This document shows positions 9,956 to 21,192 of a stretch of 64,000 nt of DNA, piece after piece. The notes under the pieces are model-generated. The model was given only the letters and a program-made list of their open reading frames with translations, was not told the origin of the DNA and did no database searches. Source of the DNA: Dermatemys mawii (Eukaryota > Chordata > Testudines > Dermatemydidae); assembly GCA_007922305.1 (NCBI GenBank), contig ML677326.1, positions 59,476,870 to 59,540,869 of the forward strand, written 5' to 3'. Every line of letters starts with the position of its first letter. The stretch's first letter is position 1. The translations under genes and the position numbers were made by a program.

Positions 9956-11213
9956 GGTCAGTCCAACTGAGATTCATTGTTAAACACAAGGGAGACTCTT
10001 TCCCCTCTGGGACTGGGTTGCTCTTACAGATGCATGTGCCTGCTGAATTTCCAGCAACTGAAGCAGCTAGTTTTTCCTAATGGAGTCTTATCTAAAGAAT
10101 AGTTGGCCTGATTCTGCTAGACTTGTGAGATCTGATGGGATCAAGCACGAGGCAATATGGCTGCAGGTCTCAAATTGATCAAACCAGGGAAATCAAATAC
10201 AAATGTCCAAAGTGCCTAACTCACTGATATGATACAAACAGCACAGAACCTTTGTTTGTTTGTTTTTATGCTCTGACATTTTACAAGTTCTCTGTTCATT
10301 CTTGTCAAAATAAGCCTGTTTTTCTAATTTGGTCTAGCTTGGTTTGGGAAGGGAAATCCATTTGAAATAAGTTGGGGGTTTTGTTTTGGATGGTTTGGGG
10401 TTTTTTCAGTTTACAGTGTTGGGGAGATGCTAAGTGGCCTGTAGAGTTCTGTGAAATATTTTGTATCTGAATGTGAAGATGTTGATGAAGGGCTGCATCT
10501 AGCCCCAGCTTTCACTGATGTGTAAGTGAAAGCTCTGGTTCCTCTGAAGTGGAAAGACCTGATAGCATGATGAGCTGCATTGTCAAAGATTTCTGTAACC
10601 CCTGATGTATTCAATGAATGGAAGAGCACAGCCCAAAAGCAAGCATAATTGATTTGGGTTGGGAGGGGGTATGACCCAGGCCCCAGAAAGAGGCTCTAAT
10701 TCAGCATTGTCCTGAATTTAAAACGATCCTTTCCAAAGTGGGACCCTTTGGGAGAGTCAACTCCTGTTTGAACCTATGTGCCGCTTACACCCATCTGTGT
10801 ACTGCAGGAAGGCCAAATTCAGCTGTCATTCTATTGCAGTTCTCAAAACTGAAATAAATGGAGTGACAACAGGGATGAACTGGTCCTGAACCATTGTGCT
10901 GAATCAGCTGCCCACAGTGGTTTGGATTATTAACACAGTAGCATATACTAAAGAGTTAGAATTAAAGGTGACAGGTTTTCTTTACCTTTATGTGGAAAGT
11001 TGTTTTTCATTACTTCAAAAATAAGCTAAGGACTTTCTGTATTGGACATGCTCCTTGTCACAGATGTTTTCTGCAAAGGTTTAGAGGGTGGGAGAGGCAA
11101 GTGAGCAAAAAGAAACATGTATTTCCAAATTGCTGAAACAAGAAACTTTTGTGGCACTGCTTTCTGTACCCATTTTGGAACCAATAGTTGGATAGAATCA
11201 AGGTATTATTTTA
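9956..11213. other. Unannotated sequence
   Basis: No recognised repeat or exon in about 1.25 kb. Confidence 0.35.
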
Positions 11214-11221
11214 CTCTACAT

Positions 11222-11727
11222 CAGTGATTCTCAACCTGTGGCCCAATTAGCACACAGCTGCAGCCCAGCTGTGTGCTTAAATTAAAACAAATTTTTTTTT
11301 TTAAAGTTGGGCAGGGCTGGCTGAGGGGAGGGAAGAGAGAGTGTAAGGCATCCTGCAGGAGCACTCCTGCCAATGTGGTGCTAATGAGTGCTGCATGAGA
11401 AGACATGGACATGGGAGAGCGGGTCTGTGGGCTAGTTTGGTGGGAAGAGGGGTTCTGAGCTGTGACAGGGTGGGGGCGCTGGGAACTCCGTGTTTGTGAT
11501 AGGACTCTGTTTCTTGCCCAGTGCCAGGGGTTCTAGCTGCGCAGCCCGATGCCCAGGGTTACCCTCTTGGCCCCGCTCTGTGGAGGGATCTCTGGACAAG
11601 GTGGTGAGGGACGTAGGGAGCTGTGGGGTGTTTTAGGAGAGCGCTATGGTCCTCAACCTGCGGCCTATGTAACACATTGTGGGCTGCATATGTGACCCAT
11701 ATGTGATGAACAGGTTGAGAGCTACTG
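11222..11727. mobile_element. Non-autonomous hAT transposon, 506 bp
   Basis: The left end CAGTGATTCTCAACCTGTGG and right end ACAGGTTGAGAGCTACTG are inverted repeats. They are flanked by a perfect 8-bp duplication CTCTACAT (11214-11221 and 11728-11735). Near-terminal GTGGCCC and GCGGCCT stretches are typical of this family. The interior is GC-rich on the right side, with no recognisable transposase. Confidence 0.93.
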
Positions 11728-11794
11728 CTCTACATAATACTATGAAAATACTGTGAACAATTTGAGCTTAAAAATAAACACTGGGTCACCTTGG

Positions 11795-12000
11795 ACCATC
11801 TCCCAAAAAGGAAGCAGAATTTTTTATACATGAGGCCCTCAGCTGTTTTATTTTAAATCTTTTTAGTGATGATCCTCCAATGGCCTGCCTAAGCAGATCA
11901 TTCTGTTGTCTAATTATCTTTTCTGTTAAGAAGTTTTCCATAACTCTAACTTCATTTCTGTTATTAAACTTCAAGTCAGAATCTGTTACCAAATTTTAAG
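11795..12000 (-). mobile_element. Ancient CR1 LINE fragment
   Basis: Contains AGTGATGATCCTCCAATGGC, CTGTTAAGAAGTTTTCCATA and ACTCTAACTTCATTTCTGTT in the order expected for antisense CR1 C-terminal coding sequence. Strongly diverged. Confidence 0.5.
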
Positions 12001-13660
12001 AGCTTTTCACTATGTAGGTCCCAAGATTTTTATCTGTATACTTACTAAATGGATTTTCCTTTGACATTTTTAAGCATCAAAATGAGTGTGGGGTGTGTGT
12101 GTGTATGTGTCTGTTTGCTGTGATGAAAAATTAAGGAATTAGTATAATTTTAATTCCAAAGAAAACTTAGATTTTTCTATTTAAATACTGTACAAAAGAA
12201 AAGCATAATTATTTTCATAAATTCACATAAGATTTCAGAATATTCTGAGTATTATTGATTCTAAGGTTCATGAGAAGGTTTTGTAATCAAGATAGTAATT
12301 TGACTTCTTAATGAGACTAGTCCTGTGAGAATTTGCCTCATATATAGTACGTTTATGAATCTAATCAACCAGATGTAATCAAAAACAATTAAATATACTA
12401 TCTTTTTTTAAATCCACATGAGAGTAAGAACTGAAATATTGGAGTTTTGCTTATCTGATAATTAAAACATAGATTTCTCTAAACTGAAATAAAGATATAT
12501 AATGACAAAATTAAAAACCCACAAAATGAGCTTCTTAAACAAATGTCTGAGCAAAAACCATTGGTATGGCAAAAGTTCTGGAGTTGTGCTTAAAGCCAAG
12601 TGACAGTTGTACTCCATATGTGTGTTTTAATAGGGATTTATTAAGCCACAACAGGATTTTCATTAATTGATGTACTTGTATTATGAGATGACAATGAAGG
12701 TGGAGTGCCTTCAAAACCCAAGAAGTACCTCAGTACTCTTTTAATGTATTCCCTTTTGTGGCTTATTACCATTGTGATATGGCTCACTAACTTTTTAATT
12801 TTTTTTAAAATCATCATTTTCCCACTATGAATAATAGTTTCTGGTGAAAATGTATGAGGAAATTGGTAGGAAAACAGTTTTTTTTTAAATTACCCTGTCT
12901 TTGAACCTAAGAAAATATTAAACAATAAATAAACTTTTTGGGAAAAAAATTCCTGGACCATATAGAGCCATCCTTACTTCTCCTAGTCTTCAATAGCCCA
13001 TTTGCTCCTTTTTAGCAGGAGTTTGTGGCCTGGAGGCCATTAACAGCTCATTTTATACTATTAAAAACCGAGGCCCCAGTCTTGCAATAGTTCTAGTCTA
13101 GAAGTTCTCATATAACCCTCCTTGCAATAGTATCTGAGTGCTTTCCAGTAGTGTATTAAGCAAGGTGACCAACATCTGTATTGTCATTTGTTCTTCCTCT
13201 CATCCTCTCTGCAGGGGGAGAACTGTGTCTACAGTGGAGTGTTTTGCTTTAATCGGATGTCTTTTCTTTGCTTATATTTGAAACCCTGTTATGTGTTTAT
13301 TTTAGAGAAGGCAGGTCAAAGAAGTGTGTCTTGTACTAAGGGTGGAAACTGCTGAGATTTGTGATGGTCTTTAAATCCTGAGAGTTCATACCACTGTTCT
13401 GGACTGGCCTATGAAAAAGCTCTTTCTCTTTCACAGATAAGCTGCATGTGCCCCTCTTGTTGGAAGTTCCATTGTGCCAGTAGAGTAGGACTCCATCCCT
13501 TTTCCTGGAGTTTAAGGCAGTCTTTTAGACCTGCTGGGCGTAGATTTTGTGCTTCAATGATACGGGCTGAAACCTTGAACTTGACTTGACATTCTATGGG
13601 CGGCCAGTGTGGGGAGTGAAAGCCAGATTTGATGTACTTGCAGGAGTCAGTGACTTTAGT
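12001..13660. other. Unannotated AT-rich sequence
   Basis: About 1.7 kb with no recognised repeat or gene. The minus-strand open frame at 13409-13747 overlaps the start of the LTR at 13666 and shows no domain. Confidence 0.35.
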
Positions 13661-13665
13661 GGTGC

Positions 13666-14598
13666 TGTCAAGGCTGATTCCCCACTCTGGCACTTTGAGT
13701 GCAGAAGGTGGGGGCCCACAAGGATTCCAAAAATTACTACTAGCCATTCCAGTCTTGTATTAAATTCCCAAGGTTACAGCTTCTCTGTGACCTTGGATGG
13801 GTAGATGCTACCACCACCCAAGTGCAAAAAACCCCTTTGGACCCAGGAAGGCGCATTTGTGTATTCCTCCCTGTGGGGTACAATCAAGCCCTTTCACCCT
13901 CCCTCTGGGGAAGAGCTGAGAAAGACAACAAAGGAAATCAGATGTTGCCCCCAGCTAATTAAGCAACATATGCACAAACCTCTTAGGACACAAAATCCAG
14001 TCCTGTTCTTTAGAAAGGGTAAATGTTAAAAACAAAAAAAGAAAGAAAATACATTTGGAACTTACACTTTTTGGTAGAGTTAAGAAAACAATTACAGGGA
14101 CTAAGCATCAAGATAGCTGTCTTGAGGTCCAGCTTAATAGTTACAAGCAGAACGTAAGCACCTGGGGTTAGCGCACAGGAGTCCACAAGCCATAAAAAAT
14201 AAGAGGTAAACCTAATCACGTATTCCTAGACATTTCCTGATCTAATTTCATATCTGCGGTTTCAAATAAGTAGTTTTTAAGTTTGATCTGGTGATTTTCA
14301 TACCTGGCTTAAAGCTTTTTACAGCATAGTTCCAGCCCTATCTCTGCTCTTACCTCTCTCTCCAGAGAACAGCAGACAGATAAAGGGAAAGTGTTTTTTT
14401 CCCCCAATTTTAAAAAGTTCTAGCCCTCCCATTGGCTCTCTTGGTCAGGTGCCCCACTCCCTGCCTTTTATCTTTGGGTTTTTTGAACTCTTTACAGGTA
14501 AAGCAAGTAGAGAACATCTGCTAGCAGGGATTTTGTAGCTAACTGGCTGGCTAGATATCCGTAAAAAGGAGCTACCCTCCCCTCCTTAATTTATCACA
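13666..14598. mobile_element. Solo LTR, 933 bp
   Basis: It starts TGTCAAGGCTGATTCC and ends TTTATCACA (TG...CA). It is flanked by GGTGC (13661-13665) and GGAGC (14599-14603), a 5-bp target duplication with one mismatch. Internal landmarks such as GGTTACAGCTTCTCTGTGAC and CCTAGACATTTCCTGATCTA match an LTR I know to be common in turtles. No internal region remains, so it is a solo LTR left by recombination. Gypsy versus ERV class is not resolved from an LTR alone. Confidence 0.85.
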
Positions 14599-14603
14599 GG
14601 AGC

Positions 14604-16167
14604 TATGACAATTTACACGAGCCGAGTATCTGCCCGTGAACATTTCCCAACTTAGATTTTATGCTGGAAGTTGGTTGAGAGTGGCTAGAGTTCCATGTGC
14701 TCTGCTGCTAAAAGGGCAGCATAGTACACTGAAAGGAGAGAAGACTTTACAACTGTCCCTCTTTCATTCCAGCCTCTGCCTAAAATTTCTTCTCTCTAAC
14801 CTTTTATGCCCCCAGACTGTCTCTATTATTTTTATCCCTGCCCCCCATTAACTCCTCCTTCCTATTTAATATAATGTATGTGGCTGGGACCTCACAAAGT
14901 ACATATGCTCAAATATGCCCCATCAAAAAAATAAAAATAAAACCCAACTTGCCAATCATAATAGGCCTTTTTCGATAAGGGGTGTCCTCTGCTGGGTCTA
15001 ACCAGTTTCACTGCACAGTGTACCATTAAATCAACCATGAGAGTCGTGAAAGTTATGAACATTTGCCAGTCAAAGCGAACCCCCCACAAACTCTTGTCCT
15101 GCCCCTTACTATGACGATACTGATGGTGTTTTATAAACTGGTGATATTGATATGCATGGGTGAGGGAATTAAGTTGCTTGCATTGGGCATATAGGTGATA
15201 AAATTTGGCAAGTCTGCATTGAACAACAAACTCTGCTTCATGTAAAGAGAATACTTTTTAAAAAACTCTACAGTCTTTTTATTTAAAACCAACTTTTACT
15301 GCTCTTGACAGGTGCCAGGCTGACAGCCTGAGAGACTGAAATCTTCTGTTCTATTAATACTGTATTACAGAGGTGAAGGAATGGACTGATTTAGACAGAG
15401 GAGATATAATTGTGAGGGGATGTTCAGTCCGTATGCCCATTTAGCCCTTGGAACTTTCTGCTAAGAGAGCTGATAGGTTTGCCTGTCAGTGGCAATTACA
15501 GTGGTGGTTTTTGTGATGTTTCAAGTAGGAACTGGAATGAAATAATCAGCTCCCTTTTTAAATAGTTCAGGTTTAATTCATGCAAGCCAAAATAAGAAGA
15601 CAACTTGCAGCCTTTATGAATGGCATAGAAAGAGCTGCACAGTGTTTGAGTTGTTAAATGCAGGGATTGATGCTGAAGTAATTACTAATGTAGTAATCTC
15701 AAACCTGTCAAGACTCAGCATGGCATTCTTGAGAACGTAGCTAGATAGCATGCAGTGCTGCAATTCTGGAAAGAGAATACCAGAACCTATTTGGAGGATA
15801 TGAGCAGGGAGAGGAGAGCAGGCCCTATTAGAGGGTTATGAATCGGGTGCTAGGATGGAGGCTCAAAACATTTATACAAGCTTCTTGCAACATCCAAACC
15901 TTAAGACCTTTTAAAAGTTACCTATCTGTAGTGACGACATCCTCTTTGTATTAGTGTGTGATAATGCATTTATACAGGTGGCAAATCACTATTTTAGTTC
16001 CACCGAAGAGCTCATTTGCATTGATCTTAGTTAACACAGTAAAGTTACTTAAGCTGAAATCCTTGATTGCTTAAGCAAATCAGTCCCAGAAAACTTTGAA
16101 AAAAGAAACCAGATGATAGCATCATCTGTCTTCTGTGGCTGAACAATAACTATAGTTTCGAAACTTC

Positions 16168-16170
<3 letters not shown>
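14604..16170. other. Unannotated sequence
   Basis: About 1.6 kb of AT-moderate sequence in which I see no repeat family, splice-bounded open frame or RNA gene. Confidence 0.35.

Positions 16171-16215
<45 letters not shown>
16171..16215. repeat. (AT)22 microsatellite
   Basis: Uninterrupted AT dinucleotides across 45 bp. Confidence 0.97.
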
Positions 16216-16221
<6 letters not shown>

Positions 16222-16543
16222 CACTGGCTTGTAATGATAGTTTGAGGTGTTTGCTTTACTAGCAAAATCTGTGTCCTTTGAAAGGATGAACAGTATCTCT
16301 AGATGAGTAATGTACATCTGTGCTGTACTATATCAATATGCCCTTTGCATAAGTACAGTGTTGCGAGAACTTGTGTGAAATAGAAGCAGATGCTAAATAC
16401 TATCTTTTTTGGATGGGGATTTTCTTCAATTTTTTTCTGAATTCTCTGTTGATAACATTTCATGTTTAAGATAAGCACACCGGTAGGCTAATTTACTACA
16501 GAAACTGATGCATTAAATCTCTGCTATATTAATTACATAGAGT

Positions 16544-16747
16544 CAGGGCTGGCTCCAGCATTTTTTGCCACCCCAAGCAAAAAATTAAAAAACCACTGGA
16601 GTGCTGGCTGAGCAAAAAATAAAAAAAAATAAAAAAAATAGGCAGATGGAGTGGAAAATGCTGCCGTAATATTGGCCTGAGTGCCACCCCCTACGAACGG
16701 CCACTTCAAGCATGTGCTTCCCAGGCTGATGCCTAGAGCTGGCCCTG
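16544..16747. mobile_element. Short non-autonomous hAT transposon, 204 bp
   Basis: The left terminus CAGGGCTGGCTCCAG pairs with the right terminus CTAGAGCTGGCCCTG. The flanks CATAGAGT (16536-16543) and CTTAGAGT (16748-16755) form an 8-bp duplication with one mismatch. The centre is an A-rich run of AAAAAAT units. Confidence 0.88.
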
Positions 16748-16755
16748 CTTAGAGT

Positions 16756-17910
16756 TGAGTTTGTAACAGGCTGGCAGTGTTTACCTGAAACACCCTTTGC
16801 TGATAACCCTTTCCCATTAGGAGCAATGCTTGTTAAGTTAGTTCTATTCTATGAGGGAGGCAGATGTTGTAGGATCTCACCAAGGTTTATGGGAAGAGAG
16901 AGTGGCTTTATGGAAGAGAGAGGATTGAGGATGGGCTAAGCAGTTCAGAGAGCAAACCCAAGGTGCAGCCAAGCCTGGAGAGAAGGTTTGAGTGGATCCT
17001 GGTATTCTTACTTTTGCTTTAAAAAATAAAAGAAAAATAAACCCAAACCCCAGGAAAAGGCTGAATTTGGACTTTTTCAACTGTGTGAACTAGGTGTATA
17101 GAACAGATTGGGAAATGCATATGGTGACCAACCTTCATTTTACCATCTATGGCAATTTAGATTCTGATTGGAATTCTGCAGCATGGGCCCATCTGTACTA
17201 TCATAGTATCCCCTCTCCTTTATCATTAAAACAAGACACTGATTGACTGAGCTGGGCTATCAGTCAGTGATTTATGTACATATGATTTAAAAAATTGTCA
17301 CAACTGATCCACACCACTGGATAGCAGAAACTTGAGGCAAGTTCATTTCATTTCAGCACTGAAACAAATTACAGTACATACTGGGGGATCAAATGAAACT
17401 TATGTTGAGTAAAACATGATCCTAAGAATATGCAGTAAAAAGACAGCTAATAGTTAACACAACACCTGTTTGTAAAATATATAGGCTTCGTTCCTATTTT
17501 TGTATATTTTTTTAAAGGAGAAGATGGTCATCAAAGACCTGAACTCCCATGAAAACCTACTATGTATTTAATGTAAATGTGAGCATATGAGGTGTTCTTT
17601 TACACTGACATTGAATTTAATCTTAAAATAAAACCTTCAGATATGAACAAGAAAGCTGAGCTACTGTTCAATAAATCCTCAATTTAAAATACAGATAAGT
17701 GTAGCTTAAATACAAACTGAAATGGTGAAATCCTAGCCCCATTGAAATCAATAATAAACTCCCCTTGACTTTCTGTGGAGAAAGGACTACATCCAAAGCT
17801 TGTAAATATCAAGAGATGACTTTGGGGAGAGAAATCAACTGATTTGGGTTTAAAGATGTAGTTCTTCCCCATTGTTTTCACTGTTGTCTGCTGTGATTTG
17901 GAAAGGTTTC
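16756..17910. other. Unannotated sequence with one old repeat half-arm
   Basis: A GTGAAATCCTAGCCCCATTG segment near 17725 resembles the palindrome arm at 4240. Otherwise nothing recognised. Confidence 0.35.
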
Positions 17911-18035
17911 TGAGTCAGGAGAGCGCAGTTCAGTTCCATTCTTGAAGGTCACTGGCTTGTTGTGTGACCTTGAAAATCAGTTACTTAGCTTTGCAGATGG
18001 GTACAGAGATGTTATGTTGCTTTCACAGTAACAGA
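17911..18035 (+). mobile_element. MIR-type SINE fragment
   Basis: The conserved MIR core-like stretch ACTGGCTTGTTGTGTGACCT (17951-17970) is followed by TCAGTTACTTAGCTTTGCAG and AGATGGGTACAGAGATGTTA, in the order seen in MIR elements on the plus strand. Ancient amniote tRNA-derived SINE; diverged. Confidence 0.6.
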
Positions 18036-18548
18036 TTTCATGGATCACAATTGACCATTTGTGATAAAACAAACCATAAAAACTAAGGGCTAGATTCTGA
18101 GTTTAGGGCATGCCCTGAGCAAGGCTTTGTAAAAAGCATAGCTCCCAATCATAATTCCTTACCTATGTTATCCTTGCTCGTGTCACTGGTGGTAATTTAC
18201 TGCTTGTCTACCTGAGCCTTTTGTTACTGTTCAGCAAACACTGGCTCAGCTGGTCTGGCCATTCAGTGAGGGAAGAGGCTGTAAAACTAAGACTTTGCCC
18301 TTCATCCACAGCCTGCCCACCTGCTCTGAGGAGGGAGTAACTGGGTTAGTAACCCTACTCACTTTAGGTAGTTCATTTAGGAGTGAAAGAATTTCTTCCT
18401 CTCTCTTCTTCCCTGTGCTGGTACAGAGTACAAACCACACTCTAGCTGGGAGGGAAGAGGGCGGGGAAGAGGTGCAACTGAAACCTTTTGCTAGTATTCT
18501 TGTTTGATTAATCTAGGGATAGAAGTACATGGATGTTGTCAAGTAAAC
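18036..18548. other. Unannotated sequence
   Basis: Short open frames on both strands (18246-18507) without domain character. No repeat recognised. Confidence 0.35.
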
Positions 18549-18556
18549 AACCTCCC

Positions 18557-18901
18557 CAGTAGCGTAGCTGGGTGGGACCCAGGCGAGCAGCCTCTCCCCC
18601 TAAGGCCAGATTCTCAAAAGTGGCACCCACTCACTGGGTGGCTGGAGCAGGGGGACTCATGGAGCTGCTGCCGAAATGCCCCAAAAGGGCTCCAATTATT
18701 TCGGCAGCATTACGGCATCCATACCCGCTACATCGGTTTGGGTTTGTCCGGTGGTGTTTCAGGGGCAGCTCCACCAGCTGGAAGTTGCGCCTTTTTTATT
18801 CTGGTGGCACCTTCTTTTTTGGATGTGGTGCCTATTTTTTGGTGACGCCTTTTTTTTTTTGTGGTCGCTGCCCCTGCTGTTGAAACCTGGCTATGCCCCT
18901 G
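18557..18901. mobile_element. Non-autonomous hAT transposon, 345 bp
   Basis: The termini CAGTAGCGTAGCTGGG and CCTGGCTATGCCCCTG are imperfect inverted repeats. The flanking 8-bp duplication AACCTCCC is exact (18549-18556 and 18902-18909). The interior contains several T-runs alternating with GGTG/GTGCC words. The three overlapping plus-strand open frames here are artefacts of this element. Confidence 0.9.
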
Positions 18902-18909
18902 AACCTCCC

Positions 18910-20650
18910 TGATGGTAGGGTTGAGAATGCTTGAGGTGATAAGGCAGGCTCTGGAGCCAGCTGGCCTGGTCATAAAAAATCAAGGAGCTTAAAATACAGG
19001 GAGCCCAGATTTTTCTCAAGAAACCATCACTGTGCTCACGCTGCATGAGGGAGGAGAGTACAACTGAGAGGGAAACACATCTTTTTATACCATTATTTTA
19101 TACTGTTTAATTTTGTTCAGTGCTTAGATACTGCATTCATAGGGCACTATACAAAAAGCTAAGGTGAGAGAAAGAGAGCTCAGCCCTGTCTAAATTCTTG
19201 TGGGTCTTTCCCCCGACCCCGACCCCCTTTTGATGATCTCACTGACTGTGACTTCAGGAGAGATTAAATCATTGGGAGGTGGGAGAGAGGAACAAACTTT
19301 GAGAACGTAAGTTGAAAAGTCGACTTGAGAAAATGTCTATTAGCCATGAAAGCTCAGGGAGCTAAAAGGTCAGTGAAAGTTCTTAGTTGCTTTATTCAGT
19401 TATATACTAGAGCACTCGTAGCACACTTACAAAGTATTCATAGATTGATGCTGGCTATTGAGCTATAGAGTTCAATATTGCCAGGTGAAATCTGCTGTTT
19501 TGCTCTTTTGATAAAAAAACACACAGTTTTTTCTGCTGGTGCAAGTGAATTACAGCCCAGCAATAGAGAGACTACTTATTTACCTTTGGAAAGCTTTTTG
19601 AAATCTATGGATATCAAGCATTCTTTGGTTTTTGTTCATGTTTTTGTCTTGTACTTTAATGGTATTCTTCCAATTAAATAATAATATCTTCCAACCCATG
19701 GAAATAGAGGTATTTCAGATAGATGAGAAGTAAAGATTCATTACCTAGATTCATAAAAAGAGCACTGTATTACAGTTCCTGTTAAAGGAGAATAAGATCT
19801 GATTCCTTCTGTAACCAATGTTATTGAACATCCACTATAACAGTATTTAACCCACTTAGTTACATTAGTAATCTTTATACAGTTGAGTAGTTACTATATT
19901 TGTGAAAAAGGATTGCAGGCTTGGGTCTGTAGCCAGTTATATCTTATAAAAATGGAAAAAGGGATTATGATTTCTTGTAAAAATGCCCTTCATTTTCAAC
20001 ATTCTATCCACTATCTCAGTATCCAAGTGCCGATGGTTACTGGTAGTGATATTATAGATATGTTTAGGTTATCACAGTTATTTGCTTCTCTTCAGTTTGT
20101 AAGCAATTAAACTAAGCCTAACTTAGTAAAATGTGCCCAACTATCCCTTTTGAAAGGGCTTTATTATAGTATTATATTCAGTTGTAAGTGCCTCTGCACA
20201 ATTATTTTTTGTTGTTGTTGTTTAGGGGAAACTCAAGTGTACATCTCAGTCAAGCTAAAGGCATGACAATGCATCCATATTCAGAGAGGAGTTGTAGTTA
20301 GGTAGAGGTTAGTTAACGTACTTAGCCCTGTTACTCTAGCACAGACAAGCATAGAGTAAAGGATGTGCCATGTTGATTTGTGGGATGAATATGAAGATGA
20401 GAATCACAATCTCTAGTTAGAGAACGGGAGCTGAGAGAAGAGTGGTTGGGATTTCTGCTTCCTCACCTTTTCAAGAACATGAATGAATTGAGTCGCAATT
20501 TAGATTTTGGCTGCAGGAATCTGTTCTATACGTTGGACTTTGGCTGGGAGCAGGACATTAATTATATGTACTTGTTTTTCAAGAAAGCACACTTCCAAGG
20601 TGTTACATTTTATCTAAACTTGCAGCATCTTCTCCTGAAAACCCATTCAC
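18910..20650. other. Unannotated sequence
   Basis: About 1.7 kb. A GTGCTTAGATACTGCATTCA stretch near 19118 resembles the 3' end of old SINE/LINE repeats, but the match is too short to name. No gene seen. Confidence 0.35.
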
Positions 20651-20662
20651 TGGTGTTTATAT

Positions 20663-20833
20663 CAGAGGGGTAGCCGTGTTAGTCTGGATCTGCAAAAGCG
20701 ACAGAGTCTTGTAGCACCTTTATAGACTAACAGATTTTAGGGTCCATGAGCTTTCGTGGGCTAAGACCCACTTCACGAAACTCATGATCCCTAAAATCTG
20801 TTAGTCTATAAGGTGCTACAAGACTGTTGCTTT
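20663..20833. mobile_element. Penelope-derived foldback unit, 171 bp
   Basis: It begins CAGAGGGGTAGCCGTGTTAG, the recognised end of turtle Penelope-like elements. It then forms an imperfect inverted repeat: arm 20694-20758, loop about 20759-20773, and arm 20774-20833. It is flanked by an exact 12-bp duplication TGGTGTTTATAT (20651-20662 and 20834-20845), showing target-primed insertion as a unit. Each arm contains the GTAGCACCTT.TATAGACTAA segment. The right arm has small deletions relative to the left. No coding capacity. Confidence 0.8.
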
Positions 20834-20854
20834 TGGTGTTTATATATGTGTGTA

Positions 20855-20950
20855 GTTTAAGATTAGCAGCCATGTTAGTCTGTATCTGTAAATAAGACGA
20901 GGAATAATAAACTGGTTAGTCTTTAAGGTGCCACAAGTATTTCTCATCTT
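20855..20950. mobile_element. Short Penelope-related fragment
   Basis: A 5' piece AGCAGCCATGTTAGTCTGTA is joined to a 3' piece AATAAACTGGTTAGTCTTTA followed by AGGTGCCACAAGTATTTCTC. Both pieces occur in the Penelope sequences at 38700-39080 and 41656-41870, but the middle is missing here. It lies 10-20 bp from the foldback at 20663-20833 and is a separate insertion. Confidence 0.6.
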
Positions 20951-21104
20951 GTATGTGTGTGTGTTTGTTTATATATAAAAGAAACTGAAATGCAGAGATT
21001 TATGACCATATTCTGATACTCTTGCTTTTTACCTTGAGTAGGACATTATCCTCAAATATCCCCACTGTGTCCAGTTTGGGTAAGGGTATCTGAATCTGGG
21101 TCTA

Positions 21105-21192
21105 TGTGATTAGCCCAAGATCACACAGCCAGTCCATTGAAGAGAGAGAAATAGAAGCCAGATCTCAGCCTACTTCTGTCTCTTAGCCAACC
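21105..21192 (-). mobile_element. MIR-like SINE fragment
   Basis: AGCCCAAGATCACACAGCCA followed by AGAAATAGAAGCCAGATCTC is the antisense of the MIR core (TGTGTGACCTTGGGC and its upstream half). Diverged. Confidence 0.5.

Noticed and set aside
13409..13747. 112-residue minus-strand frame
   Set aside because: It overlaps the LTR start at 13666 and has no domain or splice context.
18504..18973. Four overlapping frames up to 113 residues
   Set aside because: All fall on the hAT at 18557-18901.
20663..20833. Could be a tRNA-derived SINE because of the TAGCCGTGTTAGTCTGG start
   Set aside because: No proper A and B boxes at tRNA spacing, and the same words form the terminus of Penelope-like sequences at 38700-39080.
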